Origin: Marinobacter lutaoensis | GTDB lineage: Bacteria; Pseudomonadota; Gammaproteobacteria; Pseudomonadales; Oleiphilaceae | DNA length: 64,000 nucleotides | Reading direction: 5' to 3' | Assembly: GCF_001981305.1 (NCBI RefSeq) | Contig: NZ_MSCW01000005.1 | Span: 1-64,000 of the forward strand | Part shown: positions 9,014 to 18,354 of the stretch, piece by piece | How positions within the stretch are numbered: the stretch's first letter is position 1 | How the letters are laid out: each line of letters begins with the position of its first letter | Notes under the pieces: generated by a model | Databases searched by the model: none | What the model was told of the DNA's origin: nothing | Seen by the model: only the letters and a program-made list of their open reading frames with translations | Made by a program: the position numbers and the translations under genes

Positions 9014-12000
9014 TCAGTGAAAGTCCCTGGAACGGACCGGCAGGGTTTCGATGAGATGGCTCAGGTCGGTCAGTTTCCCGGCCATGACATGGACCACCTC
9101 GCCCTCCCGCTCCACCACCCCCTGCACATGCAGCAGCCGGGCGGTCAGCAGGGGTTTCCTCTGGTGCCGTGCCGTCGCCAGCCAGACCACCACGTTCACG
9201 TTGCCGGTTTCGTCTTCCAGGGTCACGAAGGTGACGCCGGCGGCGGAACTGGGGCGTTGTCTCCCGGTGACCAGCCCGGCCACCTGAACTGGCCGCCCGG
9301 GATGGGCGGTTGTCAGCTGTTCGGCCGTCAGGCAATGACGCAGGCAGCCCTGCTCCCGGAGCAGGGCCAGGGGGTGTCGGCGCAAGCTCAATCCCTGGCT
9401 GTGGTAGTCGGCCAGGATGTCCTGGCCTTCCGAGGGTTCTGGCAGTTGCTCGCAGGGGGGCTCGGGTCGCTCTGTTTCGCCGGCTTCCGCAAACAGGGCG
9501 GCCGGCACCTCATGATCCAGCAGTTCCCAGTAGGCTTGGTGCCGGTTGCGGGTAAACCCGGGCATGGCGTTGGCGCCCGCCAGACACTCCATGTCCCGTT
9601 GACTCAGCCTCGCCAGCCGTCGCAGCTCGCGGGTGTCACGGTATCCCCGACGGGGCCGGTGCCGGTGGATACGCTCGGCGCTGGCGGCGGGCAGCCCCCG
9701 GATGAGGCGCAGGCCCAGTCGCAGGTGGTGCTCGGGGCCTTCCAGGGTGTGCTGCCACTGGCTGTGGTTGACATCGGCAGGACGCACGGTGACGCCATGA
9801 CGCCGTGCGTCCTGCACCAGTTGTGACGGTGAATAGAAACCCATCGGCTGGCTGTTGAGAAGGGCGCAGTAGAACATGGCCGGGTAGTGGCGCTTGATCC
9901 AGGCGGAGGCGTACACCAGCAGGGCGAAGCTGGCGGCATGGGACTCGGGGAAGCCGTAGCCGCCGAAACCGCAGATCTGTTGGTACAGCCGCTCGGCAAA
10001 TTCCGGGTCATGCCCCCGCTCGAGCATGCCGGCAATCAGTTTGTCCCGGAATGGGGTCAGGTCGCCGTGGGCTTTCCAGGCGGCCATCGCCCGGCGCAGC
10101 TGGTCGGCCTCGCCGGCACTGAAGCCGGCGGCGACCATGGCCAGCTTGATGGCCTGTTCCTGGAAGATGGGAACGCCGAGGGTGCGCTCCAGCACCTGTC
10201 GGATGGCGTCGTTGGGGTAGGCAACCGGTTCCTGGCCATGCCGGCGCCGCAGGTAGGGGTGCACCATGTCACCCTGGATGGGCCCCGGCCGGACAATGGC
10301 CACCTGGATCACCAGGTCGTACCAGGTGGTTGGCCTGAGTCTGGGCAACATGTTGATCTGGGCCCGGGACTCCACCTGGAAGACGCCGATGCTGTCACCC
10401 CGACAAAGCATGGCGTAGGTGTCCGGGTCCTCCGGTGGGATGTCCTGGAGTGTGAAGGGGGTGCCCCGTGCCTCCCCGATCAGGGCCAGGGCCTTGCGCA
10501 GGGCCGAGAGCATACCCAGGGCGAGAACGTCCACTTTCATCAGACCCAGGCTCTTCAGGTCGTCCTTGTCCCACTGGATGACGGTGCGGTCCGCCATGGC
10601 GGCGTTCTCCACCGGCACCAGCTCCGCCAGGGGGCCGGCGCTGATCACGAAACCGCCCACATGCTGGGACAGGTGCCTGGGGAACCCGAGCAGGGTATTG
10701 ACCAGGTTGAAAAAACGGTCCGCGATTCTTGGGTTGCGTGTTAACCCTTTGTCCAGAATCTGTTGTCGCCAGTCGGTATCCCGGTCCCGCCAGTCAATGG
10801 CTTCCAGCAGCTGTTCCACCAGCGCGGGGTCGAAGCCCAGGGCCCTGCCGACGTCCCGGATCGCGCTCCGGGGCCGGTACCGGATGACCGTGGCGGCCAG
10901 GGCGGCGCGCTCGCGGGTATAGCGGCGGTAGATGTACTGGATCACGTCTTCCCGGCGCTCATGCTCAAAATCCACATCGATGTCCGGCGGTTCGTTGCGG
11001 TCGCGGGAGATGAACCGCTCGAACAACAGCTCTACCTTGGCCGGGTTCACCTCGGTCATGCCCAGGCAATAACACACCACCGAGTTCGCGGCGGAACCCC
11101 GCCCCTGGCACAGAATGCCCTGCCCACGGGCGAAGCGGACGATGTCGTGAATGGTGAGAAAGTAGTGTTCGTACTTCAGCTCCTCGATCAGCGCCAGTTC
11201 CTTGCGGATCTGGTCGCGAACACGCTCCGGGGTGCCTTCCGGGTAGCGCCGTCGTTCTCCTTCCCGTACCCGCCGGCGCAGGTGATCGGTCGGCGTCTCG
11301 TTGGCTGGCACCAGGTCCGCCGGGTATTCGTAGCGAAGGGCGCCGGGCTCGAAGGTACAGGCCTCGGCGATACGCAGGGTTTCCCGGAGCCAGGGCTCCG
11401 GGAACAGACGTTGCAAGACCGGGAGCGGTCGCAGGTAGCGCTCACCGTTCGGAAACAGGTGGGGGCTGGCTTGGTCCAAGGTGCAGCGGTGGCGCAGAGC
11501 GGTCAGTACATCCTGCAACGGCTGGCGCTCCCGGCTGTGCATGTGAACCTCACCGGTGGCCACGATCGGGCACCGGAGCTGGTCGGCGAGCCATCGGATC
11601 CGGGCCAGGCGCTGTTCCTCGTCTGCCTCCAGGGGGCGGCTGGCGGCAATCCAGAAACGGTGATGGAACCGCTGTTGCAGCCATTCGCCGCAGGCCAGGG
11701 CTTGCTGGGCGTCCGAACCGGCGAGGGGCGGTGGTTGCCAGAGGCACAGGCAGTCGTCCAGACAGTGGCTGTCGAGGTCGTGGCCATGCAGCTGGTATTG
11801 CCCCTTGTCGGCCCGCCGGCGACCGGTGGTGATCAGGCGGCACAATTGGCCGTATCCCTTGCGGGTGCGGGCGAGCAGAACGAAACTGGGGCGGGCCTCG
11901 CCGGCGGGGGCATCCGACAACTGGAACCAGCTGCCGGTAATCAGCTTGACCGGCTGCGCTTTCAGGGCGGCCCAGGCCCGGGGTATGCCCGCCACCGAAC

Positions 12001-12127
12001 AGGCGTCGGTGATGGCTAGGGCATGGTAACCCAGCGCGGCGGCCCGCTCGGCCAGCTCGTGGGGGTGGGAGGCACCGGTCAGGAAGGTGAAATTGCTGAC
12101 GCAGAACAGCTCGGCGTAACCTGGCAT
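9014..12127 (-). CDS. dnaE2: Error-prone DNA polymerase III alpha-like subunit ImuC/DnaE2
   Basis: C-family DNA polymerase of the SOS mutasome that, with ImuA and ImuB, copies damaged template and causes damage-induced mutation. From the ATG at 12125-12127 it is 1037 aa, typical of DnaE2 and shorter than replicative DnaE. An N-terminal PHP domain comes first (MPGYAELFCVSNFTFLTGAS). Next is the polymerase core with GRGSAANSVVCYCLG and the catalytic carboxylates in DIDVDF (Asp382, Asp384), then GFGGYGFPESHAASFA. An OB fold forms the C terminus (VQVAGLVTGRQRP...). The frame is open upstream to 12331, but that part is the imuB reading region in another frame. It starts 5 bp after the imuB stop, so the three imu genes form one operon read leftwards. 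Confidence 0.95.
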   Translation of the reverse strand: MPGYAELFCVSNFTFLTGASHPHELAERAAALGYHALAITDACSVAGIPRAWAALKAQPVKLITGSWFQLSDAPAGEARPSFVLLARTRKGYGQLCRLITTGRRRADKGQYQLHGHDLDSHCLDDCLCLWQPPPLAGSDAQQALACGEWLQQRFHHRFWIAASRPLEADEEQRLARIRWLADQLRCPIVATGEVHMHSRERQPLQDVLTALRHRCTLDQASPHLFPNGERYLRPLPVLQRLFPEPWLRETLRIAEACTFEPGALRYEYPADLVPANETPTDHLRRRVREGERRRYPEGTPERVRDQIRKELALIEELKYEHYFLTIHDIVRFARGQGILCQGRGSAANSVVCYCLGMTEVNPAKVELLFERFISRDRNEPPDIDVDFEHERREDVIQYIYRRYTRERAALAATVIRYRPRSAIRDVGRALGFDPALVEQLLEAIDWRDRDTDWRQQILDKGLTRNPRIADRFFNLVNTLLGFPRHLSQHVGGFVISAGPLAELVPVENAAMADRTVIQWDKDDLKSLGLMKVDVLALGMLSALRKALALIGEARGTPFTLQDIPPEDPDTYAMLCRGDSIGVFQVESRAQINMLPRLRPTTWYDLVIQVAIVRPGPIQGDMVHPYLRRRHGQEPVAYPNDAIRQVLERTLGVPIFQEQAIKLAMVAAGFSAGEADQLRRAMAAWKAHGDLTPFRDKLIAGMLERGHDPEFAERLYQQICGFGGYGFPESHAASFALLVYASAWIKRHYPAMFYCALLNSQPMGFYSPSQLVQDARRHGVTVRPADVNHSQWQHTLEGPEHHLRLGLRLIRGLPAASAERIHRHRPRRGYRDTRELRRLARLSQRDMECLAGANAMPGFTRNRHQAYWELLDHEVPAALFAEAGETERPEPPCEQLPEPSEGQDILADYHSQGLSLRRHPLALLREQGCLRHCLTAEQLTTAHPGRPVQVAGLVTGRQRPSSAAGVTFVTLEDETGNVNVVVWLATARHQRKPLLTARLLHVQGVVEREGEVVHVMAGKLTDLSHLIETLPVRSRDFH

Positions 12128-12132
12128 TGTCT

Positions 12133-13551
12133 CTATCCGAACCAGCCGTGGATGAACCAGTCGTTGCGCAGATCCCGGAAGACCCAGGCCAGCGGACCGT
12201 CGGCCAGCTGGACAACGTAGTAATCCCGCTGCACCGGCTGCCCGTCCCACCAGCCGCTGCGGATGCGTTCTGGGCCAGACAGCCAGGCGGCCGGCGCTTC
12301 GCCGAGGGGGTACGGACTGGCCAGCAGCCACAGCGGGCGATGCCCCGGGAGAACGGGCACCGGCCGTTGCTGATGGGGCTCGCCCAGGGCCCCGGCGGCG
12401 GCCCAGGCCCGTTCCGGCCGATGGTCCGCTCGCGGCACCAGCCGTTGCAGGGCGGAAGCTCCAAGCCGGGCCTGAAGACGGCTGGCCAGGGTGTGCCAGG
12501 CTTCCTCCGGGTGACTGTGTTTCCCGAACAGGTCCTGGCCGCGACTGGCGTCCCGGGCCAGAAACCGCCGCACGCAGACCCGGAGTCCCGTAACGGGAGC
12601 ACTCAGGGGATGCCGTTCCAGGTGCAGGCGGGCCAGGTTCAGAAAGGCCTCGGCCCGGTGTTCCGGCCCAGCGGTGCGGAGATGAATCCGGCTATCGTCG
12701 CCCTGGCGGTGGCGCAGGGACAGGTGCAGGCTGTCGGTGTCCTGCTGACGCCATCGGAGTTCTTCTTCCAGCTCCGACAGTACACGCTGCAAGGGAAACA
12801 GCAGCCCCTGCGATTGTTCGATGTCCTGAAGGAAGTCCACCTCCTGCCGGAACACATGCGGCGGGTGCCAGGGCTGGACCGGGTCCGGGCGTGTGCCCTG
12901 GATTTTCTGAAGGTGGCTCAGGGCGTCCGGCGATAACCGCCGGGCCAGCTCCGCCGGTGGCAGGGCCAGGACCTCGCCGAGTCGGGTCAGACCCAGGCGC
13001 TGGAGCCGCTCTGTCGTGGTGCGGTCGAAGCCGGCCTGGGACAGGGGCAGCCCGGTCACCCGATGGCGGATGCGCGCAGTGTCTGCGGTGCACTCGCCCT
13101 GGTCCGCCCGGGCCAGAAGTCGTGCGGCCTCCGGGGTATGGCCGAGGGCCATTGAGGCGGTCAGCTGGTGTGTCTCCAGGGCCTGTGCAACCGTTTGCCA
13201 GACCCCGGGGAGTCCCCCGTACAACCGCTGCAGGCTGGCCACTTCGGCCAGCAGGCCATCGGGCGGGCGGAGGGCGATGTGGGCCGCGCATCGGTACAGC
13301 CAGCGGGCCTGAGCTTCCAGTACTTGGGTGTCCTGTCCCGGCTGTGTCTGGATCACGTCCAGATTCGGTGCCAGGGCCAGTGCCGTTTTCAGGCGCATGC
13401 CCGCGGTAATGCCCAGGGCCCGGGCCTCCGGGCATGCCTGCGCCACCCGTGGGTCCTGGCCGGAGAGGATGGCCAGGGGCCGCGACGACTGCCGGTGACG
13501 ACGCAGGTGATCCAGCAGCATGTGGGGGAAATGCAGGTAAAGCCAGAGCAT
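12133..13551 (-). CDS. imuB: ImuB, Y-family polymerase-like mutasome adaptor
   Basis: Inactive Y-family polymerase homologue that links the error-prone polymerase to the sliding clamp in the ImuA-ImuB-DnaE2 mutasome. The 472-aa protein begins MLWLYLHFPHML. In active Y-family polymerases the equivalent strand carries a catalytic Asp, which is missing here, as is normal for ImuB. A helix-hairpin-helix-like middle (RLQRLGLTRLGEVLALP, about residues 175-195) and the C-terminal segment RPLWLLASPYPL also fit the family. I cannot point with confidence to a clamp-binding motif. It begins 4 bp after the imuA stop. Confidence 0.9.
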   Translation of the reverse strand: MLWLYLHFPHMLLDHLRRHRQSSRPLAILSGQDPRVAQACPEARALGITAGMRLKTALALAPNLDVIQTQPGQDTQVLEAQARWLYRCAAHIALRPPDGLLAEVASLQRLYGGLPGVWQTVAQALETHQLTASMALGHTPEAARLLARADQGECTADTARIRHRVTGLPLSQAGFDRTTTERLQRLGLTRLGEVLALPPAELARRLSPDALSHLQKIQGTRPDPVQPWHPPHVFRQEVDFLQDIEQSQGLLFPLQRVLSELEEELRWRQQDTDSLHLSLRHRQGDDSRIHLRTAGPEHRAEAFLNLARLHLERHPLSAPVTGLRVCVRRFLARDASRGQDLFGKHSHPEEAWHTLASRLQARLGASALQRLVPRADHRPERAWAAAGALGEPHQQRPVPVLPGHRPLWLLASPYPLGEAPAAWLSGPERIRSGWWDGQPVQRDYYVVQLADGPLAWVFRDLRNDWFIHGWFG

Positions 13552-13555
13552 GGTT

Positions 13556-14251
13556 CTACTCCCGAGGGACGGTCCAGGGGCCCTGCACGACCCCGGACGC
13601 CTCCGTTTGCGCCAAGCCGGCCCGCCGGGCCGTGTTCAGGGTGCAGGACTGACCCGGTCGGCCGCCCCGACGTTTGAGCACCTGAATGTTCAGGCCCAGA
13701 TATCCGTCCGGGGTCAGTTGCAGGCGCAGGGCGGCCGGTGAGTTTTGGCTGGCCTGACGGCGGTCCCGAAACAGGATGCAGACACTGCGGCCGGCTTCTG
13801 CCGCCAGCTGCAGGCGGCGTATTTCCCGGCTGGCCAGCCCCCCGGGCCAGGCCAGCACCAGGCCGGTGACGGGCGCGCGCAGGCAGTTTTCCAGGGTCCA
13901 CAGGGTATCGCCCCGGTTGTTGGTCCGGATCACCAACACCTGGTTCAGGTCCACGTCCTCCTGATCGAGAGCCGGAGCGTAGGGAATGTGGGGTGGGTTG
14001 ATCCAGAACACGCGCTTGCCACGGCGGCTCAGCCGCCGCATCGCCGGCAACACCAGTTGCAGTTCGCCCATGCCTACGCCATCCAGCAGGCATTCGGTCA
14101 GGGCGCCCCGGGGCCAGCCTCCGCCCAGTGGCTCATCCAGCTCCCGGTAGCCGGTGGCTTCGGCAGGAATCCGGGCTCGATGGTGTCGGTGGCCCGGCCA
14201 GACACGAACTTCCTGAATCAGGGTCGTCAGCAGCTCATTCATGGGCAGCAT
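13556..14251 (-). CDS. imuA: ImuA, SulA/RecA-like mutasome protein
   Basis: Accessory protein of the SOS translesion mutasome, distantly related to RecA and SulA. It is 231 aa from the ATG at 14249-14251, with an alternative in-frame ATG at 14240-14242 (MNELLTTL); neither has a strong Shine-Dalgarno sequence. The family pattern is visible: a GYRELDEPLGGGWPRGALTE Walker-A-like region near residues 34-53, VFWINPP, and TLWTLENCLRAPVTGLVLAW. A LexA box lies 10 nt upstream of the first ATG, so this gene leads the damage-inducible operon. Confidence is high because of the three-gene context. Confidence 0.88.
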   Translation of the reverse strand: MLPMNELLTTLIQEVRVWPGHRHHRARIPAEATGYRELDEPLGGGWPRGALTECLLDGVGMGELQLVLPAMRRLSRRGKRVFWINPPHIPYAPALDQEDVDLNQVLVIRTNNRGDTLWTLENCLRAPVTGLVLAWPGGLASREIRRLQLAAEAGRSVCILFRDRRQASQNSPAALRLQLTPDGYLGLNIQVLKRRGGRPGQSCTLNTARRAGLAQTEASGVVQGPWTVPRE

Positions 14252-14260
14252 CCAAGAGTA

Positions 14261-14301
14261 CTGTGTTTATATACAGTATTTTGCTGCTGGCCAGATTGCA
14301 A
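14261..14301 (-). promoter_or_regulatory. LexA-regulated promoter of imuA-imuB-dnaE2
   Basis: A LexA box occupies 14261-14276. Read on the minus strand it is CTGTATATAAACACAG, matching 14 of 16 positions of the gammaproteobacterial consensus CTG-N10-CAG. It overlaps a candidate minus-strand promoter: -35 TTGCAA (14296-14301), 17-bp spacer, -10 TACTGT (14273-14278). Bound LexA would cover the -10 box, giving SOS induction. The divergent phhB gene starts 95 bp to the right and might be influenced as well. Confidence 0.85.
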
Positions 14302-14370
14302 GACGGGGGTTGATAATCCCGTTGCCAGAGCCCAGGGTTAGAACAGGCAATCACCAAAGGAGGCGAGACA

Positions 14371-14718
14371 ATGACGGCACTCAAGGACCAGATATGCGAG
14401 GCCTGTCGGGCGGACGCGCCGAAGGCGACCCAGGCGGAGTCCCGGACCTGGCTTGCGGAGCTTCCCGACTGGCGCCTCATCGAGCAGGATGGGGAGCCGC
14501 AGCTGCAGCGGGCGTTCCGGTTCCGGAATTTCGCCGAGGCCCTGGCGTTCACCAACCAGGTGGCGGAACTGGCCGAGCAGGAAAATCATCACCCTGCCAT
14601 ACTCCTGGAGTGGGGGAAGGTCACGGTCCGCTGGTGGACACACAAAATTGGCGGGTTGCACCGTAACGATTTCATCATGGCGGCCCGCACCGATGCGCTC
14701 TATTCCGGGGACGCATGA
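14371..14718 (+). CDS. phhB: Pterin-4a-carbinolamine dehydratase
   Basis: Recycles the 4a-hydroxy-tetrahydropterin made by phenylalanine hydroxylase by removing water. The 115-aa protein is of normal family length. It shows the helix-rich N terminus, the [25 protein letters not shown] segment (here split for length: WRLIEQDG, then [12 protein letters not shown]) and the active-site pattern [11 protein letters not shown]...VTVRWWTH with the paired His. AAAGGAGG lies 9 nt upstream of the ATG. No phenylalanine hydroxylase gene is in the window. The gene following it overlaps its stop codon, so they are probably cotranscribed. Confidence 0.93.
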   Translation: MTALKDQICEACRADAPKATQAESRTWLAELPDWRLIEQDGEPQLQRAFRFRNFAEALAFTNQVAELAEQENHHPAILLEWGKVTVRWWTHKIGGLHRNDFIMAARTDALYSGDA

Positions 14719-15008
14719 TGGCTGACGGGATCATGGATGAGCGGGACACGGACCGCCCGCTCACCCTGAAGCTGGGTAACGAGGAGCTGGTGATCCGCCG
14801 GCGTTACGAGGTGCTCAGTATCGCCAACGATTTTTTCATCGCCATCTGGTTTCTGATCGGCAGTCTCCTGTTTCTGTTCCCGGCATACGAAAAAGCGGCA
14901 GCCTGGCTGTTCGTCGTCGGCAGTTTTCAGTTTCTGGTCCGCCCGACGATTCGTCTGGTCAGCCATATCCACATTAAGCGCATCCCGGCCAGCCACTGGG
15001 ACAGCTAG
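14715..15008 (+). CDS. YrhK-domain small membrane protein
   Basis: A 97-aa protein with two hydrophobic segments (about residues 35-58 and 62-82), consistent with an inner-membrane location. Its layout, [13 protein letters not shown] followed by [13 protein letters not shown], resembles the YrhK-like domain, whose function is unknown. The ATG overlaps the phhB stop (ATGA), so translation is probably coupled; in-frame ATGs at 14718 and 14733 are alternative starts. No role can be assigned from sequence. Confidence 0.7.
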   Translation: MMADGIMDERDTDRPLTLKLGNEELVIRRRYEVLSIANDFFIAIWFLIGSLLFLFPAYEKAAAWLFVVGSFQFLVRPTIRLVSHIHIKRIPASHWDS

Positions 15009-15061
15009 GGCGGGGCGGGTGCTATGATGGGGGAACAGTCAAGCGGGCATAGGAGCGGACC

Positions 15062-15421
15062 ATGAAGAACTTTCCGGAGCATTACCAGGAGCTGACCGTC
15101 TGGATGGAAAAGCTGGGGCTGGCCCAGCCGGACGTGATGAAGGGGTTTGGCGCGCTCCATGAGGCCAGTACCCGGCAGGGGGCCCTGGACAGCAAGACCA
15201 AGGAGCTGATCGCGCTGAGGATCGCCATTACCGTGCGCTGCGACGGCTGCATTTCCTTTCATGTACACGATGCGATGGCGGCGGGCGCCAGCGCCGAGGA
15301 GATCGCCGAAACCGTATCGGTGGCGATCCTGATGGGCGGCGGCCCCTCGGTGGTTTATGGTATCGAGGCGCTGCAGGCACTGAGCCAGTTCCAGGAACGG
15401 GCGACGGTGCCGGGCCGCTGA
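15062..15421 (+). CDS. Carboxymuconolactone decarboxylase / AhpD-like protein
   Basis: 119-aa all-helical protein of the CMD family. The motif CDGCISFH (CxxCxxxH) is the AhpD-type redox-active cysteine pair with its histidine. A peroxidase or disulfide-reductase-like role is therefore more likely than ring-cleavage decarboxylation; the substrate is unknown. AGGAG lies 7 nt upstream of the ATG (GCATAGGAGCGGACC). It is followed by a terminator, which separates it from the glutathione transferase gene. Confidence 0.85.
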   Translation: MKNFPEHYQELTVWMEKLGLAQPDVMKGFGALHEASTRQGALDSKTKELIALRIAITVRCDGCISFHVHDAMAAGASAEEIAETVSVAILMGGGPSVVYGIEALQALSQFQERATVPGR

Positions 15422-15458
15422 CAGACCGCTTCCAGGCGCGTGTTTTGAAGCGGTGTTT

Positions 15459-15487
15459 CCGGGTTCCGGAGGGAGCCCGGTTTTCTT
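15459..15487 (+). terminator. Terminator after the AhpD-like gene
   Basis: CCGGGTTCC (15459-15467) pairs with GGGAGCCCGG up to 15480 (9 bp, one G-U pair, 4-nt loop) and is followed by TTTTCTTT. It stands between two plus-strand genes and the downstream gene has its own ribosome binding site. Confidence 0.75.
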
Positions 15488-15514
15488 TGACCGAATGACA
15501 GGAGATCTGGCTCG

Positions 15515-16396
15515 ATGAGTGATCCGACGTACACTCCGCCCAAAGTGTGGCAATGGGATCCTGGCAATGGTGGCAAGTTCGCCAGTATCAACCGGCCGGT
15601 GGCCGGGCCGACCCATGAGAAAGAGCTGCCGGTGGGTCAGCATCCGATCCAGCTGTATTCCCTGGCGACCCCGAACGGGGTGAAGGCGACGGTGATGCTC
15701 GAGGAACTGCTGGCGCTGGGTCACGAAGGCGCCGAGTATGACGCCTGGCTGATCCGAATTACCGAAGGCGAGCAGTTCGGCAGCGGTTTCGTGAAGGTCA
15801 ACCCCAACTCCAAGATTCCGGCCATGGTGGACCGCAGTGTCGAGCCGTCGATCCGCGTGTTCGAGTCCGGTTCCATTCTGCTGTATTTGGCCGAGAAGTT
15901 TGGCGAGTTCCTGCCCAAGGACCCGGCCGGGCGTACCGAAACCCTGAACTGGCTGTTTTGGCAGATGGGCAGCGCGCCTTTTCTGGGCGGTGGTTTCGGC
16001 CACTTCTACGCCTATGCGCCGGAGAAGTATGAATACCCGATCAACCGCTACACCATGGAAGTGAAACGCCAGCTGGACGTGCTGGACCGGCAGCTGGCGG
16101 AGCACCGCTACGTGGCCGGAGAAACCTACACCATCGCCGATATGGCCATCTGGCCTTGGTATGGTGCCTTGGTGAAGGGCGTGCTCTATGATGCCGCCGA
16201 ATTTCTGGAAGCGCACACCTACACCCACGTGATCCGTTGGGCCGACGAGATTGCCCAGCGGCCGGCGGTCCAGCGGGGGCGCATGGTGAACCGGACCTGG
16301 GGGGAGCTGTCCTCACAGCTGCACGAGCGCCACGACGCCAGCGATTTCGAGCAGCGGACCCAGGACAAGCTGGAGCGTGACGGGGCAGGCGGATAG
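15515..16396 (+). CDS. yghU: YghU-type glutathione transferase / disulfide-bond oxidoreductase
   Basis: 293-aa member of the nu-class GST family, cytosolic, which in characterised members reduces disulfides and organic hydroperoxides with two glutathione molecules. The N terminus with PTHEKELPVGQHPIQLYSLATPNG is the family signature (shown here in parts: THEKELPVG, IQLYSLATPNGVK), followed by KVNPNSKIPAM, FESGSILLYLAEKFG and the C-terminal helical domain with YTIADMAIWPWYG. ACAGGAGATCTGGCTCG precedes the ATG, giving a good ribosome binding site. It converges on ftsH across 44 bp. Confidence 0.92.
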   Translation: MSDPTYTPPKVWQWDPGNGGKFASINRPVAGPTHEKELPVGQHPIQLYSLATPNGVKATVMLEELLALGHEGAEYDAWLIRITEGEQFGSGFVKVNPNSKIPAMVDRSVEPSIRVFESGSILLYLAEKFGEFLPKDPAGRTETLNWLFWQMGSAPFLGGGFGHFYAYAPEKYEYPINRYTMEVKRQLDVLDRQLAEHRYVAGETYTIADMAIWPWYGALVKGVLYDAAEFLEAHTYTHVIRWADEIAQRPAVQRGRMVNRTWGELSSQLHERHDASDFEQRTQDKLERDGAGG

Positions 16397-16440
16397 GCCG
16401 GCCCCGCCGGCGGGGGCCGTAAGGGCCCCGGGTGCCGGGC

Positions 16441-18354
16441 TCAGGCGATCTTGCGGTCGTCTTCGCGACGTAGGATTTCGTCGATTTCCTCGGCGCTCAG
16501 GGTTTCCTTTTGCAGGACTTCCCGTGCCAGCGCTTCCAGATGGTTGCGATGCGCCTTGAGGAACTCCACGGTTTCCCGTTCCAGCTCAATCAGCTGCTGC
16601 TGGATCTCGGCATCGATCAGCTCCGCCATTTTCTCGCTGAATTCGCGGGGCGCGCCCATCTCGCGGCCCAGGAATACGTGTTCCTCGCCGATGCTCAGGC
16701 CCAGGGGACCGACCTTTTCGCTCATGCCCCACTGGCCGATCATCCGTCGCAGCAGGCGGGTGGCTTCCTTGAGGTCGTTCTGGGCCCCGGTGCTGACCTC
16801 GCCGTAGATCACCTTTTCCGCGGAGCGGCCGCCAAGCATGACCTTGATACGGTCCTTCAGGTAGCTTTCGGTATAGGTGTAACGGTCTTCCTGCGGGGTC
16901 TGCTCGGTCACACCCATGGCCATACCGTGGGGGATGATGGTGACCTTGGTGAGTGGGTCGGCCTTTGGCATGAAGTAAGCCATGATGGCGTGGCCGCACT
17001 CGTGGTAGGCCACCGCCTCCCGTTCCTGGGGCGTCAGCTTGGCGTCCCGTTCCTCGCCCAAGATGATGCGGTCTCGGGCTTCGTCAAAGCACTGGGCGTC
17101 CACCTTGTCCTTGTTTGAGCGCACGGCGGTCAGCGCCGCCTCGTTGACCAAATTTTTCAGGTCGGCGCCGGAAAAACCAATGGTCCGGGCGGCGATGTCG
17201 GACAGGTTGACGTCCTCCGCCAGCGGCACCTTGCGCACGTGCACTGCCAGGATGGCCTCGCGCGCTTCCTTGTGCGGACGGTCCAGGGTGATTTTGCGAT
17301 CGAACCGGCCCGGGCGGAGCAGGGCGCTGTCGAGGACATCCGGCCGGTTGGTAGCGGCCAGCACCAGAATGCTCTCGTGCTCCTCGAAACCGTCCATTTC
17401 CGTCAGGATCTGGTTCAGGGTCTGCTCGCGCTCGTCATGCCCGCCACCGAGCCCGGTGCCCCGGGAGCGGCCGATGGCGTCCAGTTCGTCGATGAAAATC
17501 AGCGCCGGGGCTTCCTTGCGGGCGGTTTGGAACATGTCTCGGACCCGGGCCGCGCCCACGCCCACGAACATCTCGATGAACTCGGAGGCGCTGATGCTGA
17601 AGAAGGGCACGTCCGCCTCGCCGGCAATGGCCCGGGCCAGCAATGTCTTGCCGGTGCCGGGCGGGCCGACCAGCAGGATGCCCTTGGGCATGACCGCACC
17701 CAGCCGCCGGAAGCGTTCCGGTGACTTCAGGAATTCAATGATTTCAGTGATTTCACGCTTGGCGGACTCGATGCCGGCCACGTCATCCAGTGTCGTGTGG
17801 GATGTTTCCTTGCGGGCCCGGCGGGCCCGGGAACGGGCGTAATCGAACAGGCCGCCCCCCTGGCCCATGCGTCGCTGGGCGGTATTCCAGAACCAGAACA
17901 TCAGCGCCAGCAGTAACAGCCAGGGCAGGAAGGCCTGGATCAGCTGCTGCCACCAGGGCAGACCGGCGGGCGCGGCGCGGATGGTGATGCCGTGATCTTC
18001 CAGTAGGGGGAGCAGCTCCGGATCATCCATGGGCGGACGGATGGTCCGGAAACCGGTGGCCGGTCGTGCATCGGAACGGTCGCCGCTGAAGGCGGCGGCG
18101 CCGGCCTCGGTAAACTTGCCGAGGATTTCCTCCGCCTTGAGGGTGACTTCCGCCACCTGCTGCTTGACCACCGCGGCCTTGAAATCGGAGTAGGCCAAGT
18201 CCTGCTGGCGGGCCTGGTTGTCTCCCTGCATCCAGAGCACCATCAGGAAGATGGCGGCGCTCAACCAGAGAAACGCGTACTGGTTGGGCAGCGTGGACTG
18301 GGGTGGGGTGGGTGGGTTGTCCGGTTTTTGCCCGGGTCCTGGTGCGGTTGTCAT
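16441..18354 (-). CDS. ftsH: FtsH-family ATP-dependent zinc metalloprotease (paralogue type)
   Basis: Membrane-anchored AAA+ protease that unfolds and degrades membrane and cytosolic proteins. The 637-aa protein has transmembrane helices near residues 27-42 and 140-157 with a periplasmic part between. The AAA module has Walker A GPPGTGKT, Walker B FIDELDAIG and the second-region SATNRPDVLD..RPGRFDR pattern (here AATNRPDVLD). The peptidase domain carries HECGH (His451, Glu452, His455), an intact HExxH with Cys where most FtsH proteins have Ala. The N terminus is Pro-rich. Gene context (behind a YkoF-like gene, not beside rlmE/folP) suggests a second FtsH rather than the housekeeping copy, but that copy is not visible here. 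The start overlaps the previous stop by 4 bp. Confidence 0.9.
   Translation of the reverse strand: MTTAPGPGQKPDNPPTPPQSTLPNQYAFLWLSAAIFLMVLWMQGDNQARQQDLAYSDFKAAVVKQQVAEVTLKAEEILGKFTEAGAAAFSGDRSDARPATGFRTIRPPMDDPELLPLLEDHGITIRAAPAGLPWWQQLIQAFLPWLLLLALMFWFWNTAQRRMGQGGGLFDYARSRARRARKETSHTTLDDVAGIESAKREITEIIEFLKSPERFRRLGAVMPKGILLVGPPGTGKTLLARAIAGEADVPFFSISASEFIEMFVGVGAARVRDMFQTARKEAPALIFIDELDAIGRSRGTGLGGGHDEREQTLNQILTEMDGFEEHESILVLAATNRPDVLDSALLRPGRFDRKITLDRPHKEAREAILAVHVRKVPLAEDVNLSDIAARTIGFSGADLKNLVNEAALTAVRSNKDKVDAQCFDEARDRIILGEERDAKLTPQEREAVAYHECGHAIMAYFMPKADPLTKVTIIPHGMAMGVTEQTPQEDRYTYTESYLKDRIKVMLGGRSAEKVIYGEVSTGAQNDLKEATRLLRRMIGQWGMSEKVGPLGLSIGEEHVFLGREMGAPREFSEKMAELIDAEIQQQLIELERETVEFLKAHRNHLEALAREVLQKETLSAEEIDEILRREDDRKIA

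Noticed and set aside
12128..12331. N-terminal extension of dnaE2 to 12331
   Set aside because: This part is the 3' end of imuB in another frame; the conserved DnaE2 start is MPGYAELFC at 12127.
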